DNA of 64,000 nt from Salinimicrobium sp963709775 (lineage in GTDB: Bacteria; Bacteroidota; Bacteroidia; Flavobacteriales; Flavobacteriaceae). A model generated the notes under the pieces. The model searched no databases. It saw only the letters and a program-made list of their open reading frames with translations, and was not told the DNA's origin. The position numbers were made by a program, and so were the translations under genes. The stretch lies in NCBI GenBank assembly GCA_963709775.1, contig CAVPXS010000015.1:1-64000 (forward strand), written 5' to 3'. Positions 60,128 to 64,000 of this stretch are shown piece after piece (position 1 is the stretch's first letter; every line of letters begins with the position of its first letter).

Positions 60128-60661
60128 CCTATTTAATGACACATTCCAACCTTCCGGAAGTTCCAAACCTGAAAGGGTTGAAGGATTACAGAAGTTTTTA
60201 ATGTCCTTCTCCAGACTTTCAGGCTTTGTAATTGGTGCAAATCTTTCTACCGGCTTGCCCGTGCGATCAATGAGGAATTTGGTGAAGTTCCATTTGATCT
60301 TGCTGCCTAATATTCCTCCGAGTTCGCTTTTAAGATATTTGAACAGGGGATGAGCTTCCTTTCCATTCACATCTACTTTTGAGAACATGGGAAAGGTCAC
60401 TCCGTAATTCACTACACAGCCTTCGGCAATGGATTTTTCGTCTCCGGGTTCCTGTTTCCCAAACTGGTTGCAGGGGAAACCAAGAATTACCAATCCGTCA
60501 TCTTTATACTTCTTATTTAGTTTTTCCAGGCCTTCCAGCTGCGGAGTAAAGCCACATTCTGAAGCTGTATTGACCACAAGTACCACCTTCCCTTTCAAAT
60601 CATTCATTTCCACATCCTGTCCTTGCAGGTCCTTTGCTGAAAAATTATAGAACTCACTCAT
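60113..60661 (-). CDS. Glutathione peroxidase family (thiol peroxidase)
   Basis: A 182-residue peroxidase. The catalytic cysteine is C36 in NTASECGFTPQL, with C64 and Q70 in GFPCNQFGKQEPGD, and the active-site tryptophan in IKWNFTKFLID. It reduces peroxides with thioredoxin-like or low-molecular thiols rather than glutathione in most bacteria. The last 20 or so residues (LPEGWNVSLNRRCQK) go beyond the usual family end, because the reading frame continues into the terminator stem. TATCTTTA on the minus strand is a likely -7 box about 17 nt before the ATG. Confidence 0.93.
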   Translation of the reverse strand: MSEFYNFSAKDLQGQDVEMNDLKGKVVLVVNTASECGFTPQLEGLEKLNKKYKDDGLVILGFPCNQFGKQEPGDEKSIAEGCVVNYGVTFPMFSKVDVNGKEAHPLFKYLKSELGGILGSKIKWNFTKFLIDRTGKPVERFAPITKPESLEKDIKNFCNPSTLSGLELPEGWNVSLNRRCQK

Positions 60662-60705
60662 AAATTTCCTTTTTTGTAAAGATAGTCAGGATTTTTCCCT
60701 GGGAA

Positions 60706-60870
60706 ATGGCTGTTGTCAAAAATTACATTGGCTTCTTGGGAATTATAGGAGAAGCAGGGCCTTTTTCCAAAGCTTTCAAACAAAAAGAGCAATGGCAACA
60801 TGAAGCCTTTCTTGTCCGAATGATAAACCTGATGACAATGACCAATATTCGGGCAAAAGAAAACCCTTAG
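60706..60870 (+). CDS. Possible 54-residue ORF (low confidence)
   Basis: ATG to TAG gives MAVVKNYIGFLGIIGEAGPF followed by a basic/aromatic stretch and two close methionine-rich segments. No ribosome site or family match is evident, and its start lies close to the divergent gpx promoter. It could be chance or a remnant. Confidence 0.2.
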   Translation: MAVVKNYIGFLGIIGEAGPFSKAFKQKEQWQHEAFLVRMINLMTMTNIRAKENP

Positions 60871-61103
60871 AAAGAAGAATAGGGGGTTACTCTTCTACGG
60901 ACTAAGGGTCTCTACTAACTAGTCCAAAATTAGTAAGTAAATTACTACAAGATTGCCGTTATTGGCATTCTTTTTACCTTAAAGAACCCAGACTGAGTTA
61001 AAAAGCAGTGTTACGAATTATTTTGTATCAATCAATTTCTGGATCTGGCTTTCGGTAAGTAATTATTACTTCAAAAAAGCAGTAATTTTCAGAGCAAATA
61101 AAA

Positions 61104-61119
61104 TGTGACCCAGGTCATA
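61104..61119 (+). promoter_or_regulatory. CRP/FNR-like operator upstream of the U32-ferredoxin operon
   Basis: TGTGACCCAGGTCATA is the second copy of the palindrome at 60004-60019. It is centred about 99 bp before the U32 start codon. A false GTG start of the long frame (61105) lies within it. Confidence 0.55.
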
Positions 61120-61209
61120 TTTTCCTTCCAAAAATGCCATTTTCTTTGCCGCCTAAAGAATTGCCGGGTAGAATTTACTGCTCCGGCACCAGGTTATTGG
61201 AAGCAGCTT

Positions 61210-62454
61210 ATGAAAAAAGATCTAGGAAAAATGGAATTAATGGCTCCCGCAGGAAATTTTGAATCTCTGCAGGCAGCTTTGGAAAATGGAGCAGATTCCG
61301 TCTACTTTGGAGTGGAACAATTGAATATGCGGGCAAGGGCATCTATTAATTTTACAATGGATGATCTTCCCGAAATAGTTAAAAGGTGTGAGGCGAAAGG
61401 GGTTAGAAGTTACCTTACTTTGAATACCATTGTTTACGATCACGATCTTTCCCTTATCAAAAATCTGCTTTCCGCAGCTAAGGAAGCAGGGATTACTGCT
61501 GTTATCGCAAGTGACCAGGCTGTGATCGCTTCTGCCCGCAGTATGGGAATTGACGTTCATATTTCTACGCAGCTCAATATAACCAATATTGAAACTGTAA
61601 AATTTTACAGCCTTTTTGCCGAAACTATGGTGTTGTCACGAGAGCTAAGCCTTAGACAGGTAAAAAATATTTCTGAACACATTCAAAAAGAGCAAATAAA
61701 AGGTCCTTCGGGAGAGCTGGTTAAACTTGAGATCTTTGGCCACGGGGCACTTTGTATGGCAGTTTCAGGAAAGTGTTACCTGAGCCTGCATTCCCACAAT
61801 TCTTCAGCAAATCGCGGTGCCTGTAAACAGAATTGCCGCAAAAAATATACTGTTATCGACCAGGAATCGGGGTTTGAGATCGAGATCGATAATGAATATA
61901 TGATGTCTCCAAAAGACCTTTGCACCATTAATTTCCTGGATGAGGTTATGGAAGCAGGAGTACAGGTTTTGAAGATAGAAGGTCGTGGCCGTGCTCCCGA
62001 ATATGTTGCAACAGTGACCAGAGCTTATCGTGAGGCTATTGATTCCTGGTATGAAGGAACATATTCCGAAGAAAAAGTGGCCGATTGGATGGAGCGCCTA
62101 AGCACCGTCTATAACCGCGGATTCTGGAGCGGGTACTATCTTGGACAAAAACTGGGAGAGTGGAGTAAAACTTCAGGTTCTCAGGCTACTCAAAAGAAGG
62201 TTTATGTTGGGAAGGGTGTGCATTATTTCCCAAAAGCGGGAATAGCAGAATTTAAGATCGAGGCCTACGACATTAAAAAAGGAGATAAGATCCTGGTTAC
62301 CGGCCCCAGCACCGGGGCGCAGGAATTTGAATTGGAGGAGATGTTCGTGAACGATTTGCTATCAGAAAAAGCCGGAAAAGGGGATAGCTGTACGATCAAA
62401 GTTCCTTTTAGAGTAAGACTTTCAGACAAACTTTATAAAATGGTGGAGGCATAA
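61210..62454 (+). CDS. U32 family peptidase-like protein (TrhP/YegQ type)
   Basis: From the ATG at 61210 the protein has 414 residues. It opens with the U32 signature MELMAPAGNFESLQAALENG, then DSVYFGVEQLNMRARA. Four conserved cysteines lie at about residues 180-210 (GALCMAVSGKCYLS and RGACKQNCRKKY), likely holding an Fe-S cluster. A C-terminal beta domain (YVGKGVHYFPKAG) follows. The closest functional group is TrhP/YegQ, which hydroxylates U34 of some tRNAs using prephenate. The frame is open from 61105, but that stretch is not family-like. It overlaps the ferredoxin gene by one base (TAATG). Confidence 0.9.
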   Translation: MKKDLGKMELMAPAGNFESLQAALENGADSVYFGVEQLNMRARASINFTMDDLPEIVKRCEAKGVRSYLTLNTIVYDHDLSLIKNLLSAAKEAGITAVIASDQAVIASARSMGIDVHISTQLNITNIETVKFYSLFAETMVLSRELSLRQVKNISEHIQKEQIKGPSGELVKLEIFGHGALCMAVSGKCYLSLHSHNSSANRGACKQNCRKKYTVIDQESGFEIEIDNEYMMSPKDLCTINFLDEVMEAGVQVLKIEGRGRAPEYVATVTRAYREAIDSWYEGTYSEEKVADWMERLSTVYNRGFWSGYYLGQKLGEWSKTSGSQATQKKVYVGKGVHYFPKAGIAEFKIEAYDIKKGDKILVTGPSTGAQEFELEEMFVNDLLSEKAGKGDSCTIKVPFRVRLSDKLYKMVEA

Positions 62455-62684
62455 TGGTAGTAGTGACCCTGCAGCGGAACAAATGTATTGGTTGCAATTA
62501 CTGTGTGGAGCTGGCTCCGGGGCAATTTCAAATGTCTAAAAAAGACGGGAAAAGTGTGCTGCTAAAATCTGTTGATCGCAAAGGTTTCCACACGCTAAAG
62601 TCGGCAGATCATTCCATTCATGAAAACTGTGAAGCAGCGGCAAAAGCCTGCCCGGTTAAGATCATTTCGGTAAAGGAGACATAA
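62454..62684 (+). CDS. Single [4Fe-4S] ferredoxin
   Basis: A 76-residue ferredoxin of the divergent single-cluster type. C11-x2-C14-x2-C17 lies in CIGCNYCVELAP, and the distant cysteine in KACPVKII near the C-terminus. Its start overlaps the U32 stop (TAATG), so the pair is translationally coupled. The obvious suggestion is that it supplies electrons or helps the Fe-S cluster of the U32 enzyme. That is inference from gene order. Confidence 0.92.
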   Translation: MVVVTLQRNKCIGCNYCVELAPGQFQMSKKDGKSVLLKSVDRKGFHTLKSADHSIHENCEAAAKACPVKIISVKET

Positions 62685-62830
62685 TATTATTTGTCTTTAT
62701 AGTTTTTAGCGTTACCCTAAAATTGGTTTTAAGGCTCTGCAAATTTTAAAGCATTCCGAAAAGCATTCCGTCGCAGTTCCGGTTATAGATAATAAGAAGT
62801 GCTTCCTTCGATCAAGAGGATTTTTATTAA

Positions 62831-62881
62831 TAAAGAGATGGTTCGTTCTTTTGCCTGTCAAAAAAACGAACCATCTCTTTA
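62831..62881. terminator. Long perfect hairpin between the ferredoxin gene and ppc
   Basis: TAAAGAGATGGTTCGTT and its exact complement AACGAACCATCTCTTTA are 17 bp with a 17-nt loop. There is no strong T-run after either arm, but its position 30 bp from the ppc stop fits a terminator. The 226-bp gap holds nothing else recognised. Confidence 0.6.
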
Positions 62882-62910
62882 TAACTTCTTACAGATTTAA
62901 CCTTTAAAGA

Positions 62911-64000
62911 TCAACCGGTATTTTTTAATCCGCTCGCGAGTGCAGTGGTGATTTGCAACAGGTGTTTTACCAGTTCCTCGTCTTTGGTACTGCCTTTAGT
63001 TCTTCTCCATGCCTCGAGGTTTTTAATTTGTAAACGGTGAAGGGAGATCAAAGCGTCATTACGGCGGTTTAAATTGTCGAGCAGGCTCTGTCTTCGTTCT
63101 TCCCGTCCTTTCTCAAACATGGCACCAATTTCATCAAGTCCTTTTTGATGTTCAGATTTTATAATATCTGTAATCTCCATTCTAACTTTTTCATCTTTTA
63201 CAAGAGAGGCGTAGGCTTCCATTACTGCAGGTTCGGCATTCATGATGTTGGTTTCCACCTGTATCAAAACGTATCTCAAAAAAGGCCATTCCTGGGCAAC
63301 TTCCCGAAGTTGCTCATATTGCTGCGGATTATCGGCTTTTAATCTTCGCAGGGCATATCCAATTCCAAACCAGCCCGTGATATTAAACCTGGATTGATTC
63401 CAGCTAAAAACCCATGGAATTGCCCTAAGATCTGACAGGCTCCTTGTTCCGGTACGTCTGGCAGGTCTCGATCCAATCTTACTTAGTTCCAATACATCTA
63501 TTGGAGTGGCTTCTCCATAGAAATTCAGAAAAGAAGGATGTGCGATTAATTCCTGGTATTTTTCTTTGGAATATTCTGCTACCTGTCTTAGAGCATCAAT
63601 GGGATATCCTTTTTTGGTTTTAGGATGAAGACGATTCCCGGTTTGCAGGGCAGTTCCCGAAAATAACATTTCCAGGTTATACGTAGCTGTGAGCATATTG
63701 GCAAATTGTTGAGCTATGGTCTCTCCCTGGACGGTAAGTTTGATCTCCCCACTCATGCTTCCGGCAGGCATACTTTCCAGGAAGCGGTGGTATTTCCCGC
63801 CACCCCTGCTTATGGTTCCCCCAATACCATGGAAGAATCTAAGTTCTGTATCATGTTTGTCGGCCATTTCGGTCAGGTTTTTTTCGGCCCGGTAAATATT
63901 CCAGCGGCTGGCAATAATTCCGCCGTCCTTATTGCTGTCGCTGTATCCCAGCATAACCTCCTGCGGTCTTCCTTTCTCCCTGTAATATGTAGGATGTGTG
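62911..64000 (-). CDS. ppc: Phosphoenolpyruvate carboxylase, C-terminal part (runs off right edge)
   Basis: PEP carboxylase makes oxaloacetate from PEP and bicarbonate. The frame is open to the window end, giving the last ~363 residues. It includes RPQEVMLGYSDSNKDGG (catalytic loop), FFHGIGGTISRGGGKYHRFL with the essential histidine and Gly-rich loop, GEIKLTVQGETIAQQFAN, RPARRTGTRSLSDLRAIPWV, and the invariant C-terminal ASGLKNTG. The first in-frame Met at 63954 is internal, not the start. The N-terminal two thirds lie beyond 64000. Confidence 0.96.
   Translation of the reverse strand, partial: THPTYYREKGRPQEVMLGYSDSNKDGGIIASRWNIYRAEKNLTEMADKHDTELRFFHGIGGTISRGGGKYHRFLESMPAGSMSGEIKLTVQGETIAQQFANMLTATYNLEMLFSGTALQTGNRLHPKTKKGYPIDALRQVAEYSKEKYQELIAHPSFLNFYGEATPIDVLELSKIGSRPARRTGTRSLSDLRAIPWVFSWNQSRFNITGWFGIGYALRRLKADNPQQYEQLREVAQEWPFLRYVLIQVETNIMNAEPAVMEAYASLVKDEKVRMEITDIIKSEHQKGLDEIGAMFEKGREERRQSLLDNLNRRNDALISLHRLQIKNLEAWRRTKGSTKDEELVKHLLQITTALASGLKNTG

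Larger units (their letters stand above)
60662..61209. other. 548-bp regulatory-looking gap between gpx and the U32 operon
   Basis: The gap holds no convincing long gene. It contains several inverted repeats. GGACTA/TAGTCC lies at 60899-60925. TAGTAA-GTAAA-TTACTA lies at 60931-60947. The perfect 15-bp palindrome AAGTAATTATTACTT lies at 61057-61071. A CRP/FNR-like site lies at 61104, and a partial AAAAATGCCATTTT hairpin word near 61130. A 54-codon frame lies at 60706-60870. Confidence 0.5.

Noticed and set aside
61105..61209. Extending the U32 protein to the GTG at 61105
   Set aside because: This start falls inside the CRP/FNR-like site, and the added 35 residues do not resemble the family; MKKDLGKMELMAPAG at 61210 fits.

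Overview
The window is chromosomal DNA of a member of the Flavobacteriia (Bacteroidetes). Several signs agree: promoters of the Bacteroidetes type (TTG about 19 bp before TAnnTTTG), a type IX secretion sorting domain on a large adhesin-like protein, a bacillithiol-associated YtxJ protein, many lineage-typical families (DUF4835, DUF5686, DUF6503, DUF6913, DUF4136), and core gene orders such as dapA-bamD-rpoZ-coaBC-DUF4835-recN-fabI. The style is closest to marine Flavobacteriaceae of the Gramella/Salegentibacter/Salinimicrobium type; that placement is inference. No tRNA, 16S/23S rRNA, CRISPR array, transposase, prophage or recognisable defence island was seen.

Layout. 1-2.4 kb: edge of a 5'-nucleotidase-like lipoprotein gene, then two related multi-pass membrane proteins. 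2.5-9.3 kb: a plus-strand core block (DUF6913, dapA, bamD, rpoZ, coaBC, DUF4835, frameshifted recN). 9.4-15.2 kb: fabI, a family 2 glycosyltransferase, frameshifted ybbR, coaE, and a histidine kinase/response regulator pair. 15.3-20.8 kb: one giant secreted NHL/HYR protein with a C-terminal sorting domain, broken by three frameshifts. 20.8-27.8 kb: a seven-gene minus-strand run (Gfo/Idh oxidoreductase, 3-hydroxyacyl-CoA dehydrogenase, DUF1015, YggS, exonuclease/UvrC-like fusion, K+ channel, miaA). 27.9-34.4 kb: pcm, smpB with a DUF5686 outer-membrane protein, several lipoproteins and CsbD. 34.5-50.9 kb: clpB, ytxJ, fahA, glyA, a minus-strand lipoprotein/thioesterase/glutaminyl cyclase operon, the SRP RNA gene, an SDR enzyme, a small transaldolase, a thioredoxin-fold lipoprotein and an ABC-F ATPase. 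51-58.6 kb: pheT, frameshifted recG, an M1 peptidase. 58.7-64 kb: a hemerythrin-like/PAS protein, glutathione peroxidase, a U32 peptidase-ferredoxin operon and the 3' part of ppc.

How the parts fit: almost all genes are housekeeping (lysine/peptidoglycan precursor, CoA, fatty acid, outer-membrane assembly, translation and repair). The least ordinary signals lie between genes. A near-identical CRP/FNR-like palindrome precedes both the hemerythrin/PAS gene and the U32-ferredoxin operon. A recurrent terminator hairpin is built on AAAAATGnCATTTTT. Several genes have a -7 box ending exactly 4-5 nt before the start codon, suggesting leaderless mRNAs. Clusters of low-complexity 'word' repeats sit in a few intergenic gaps. 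Six single-base frameshifts in four otherwise intact genes look more like sequence errors than biology, but they need raw reads to settle.
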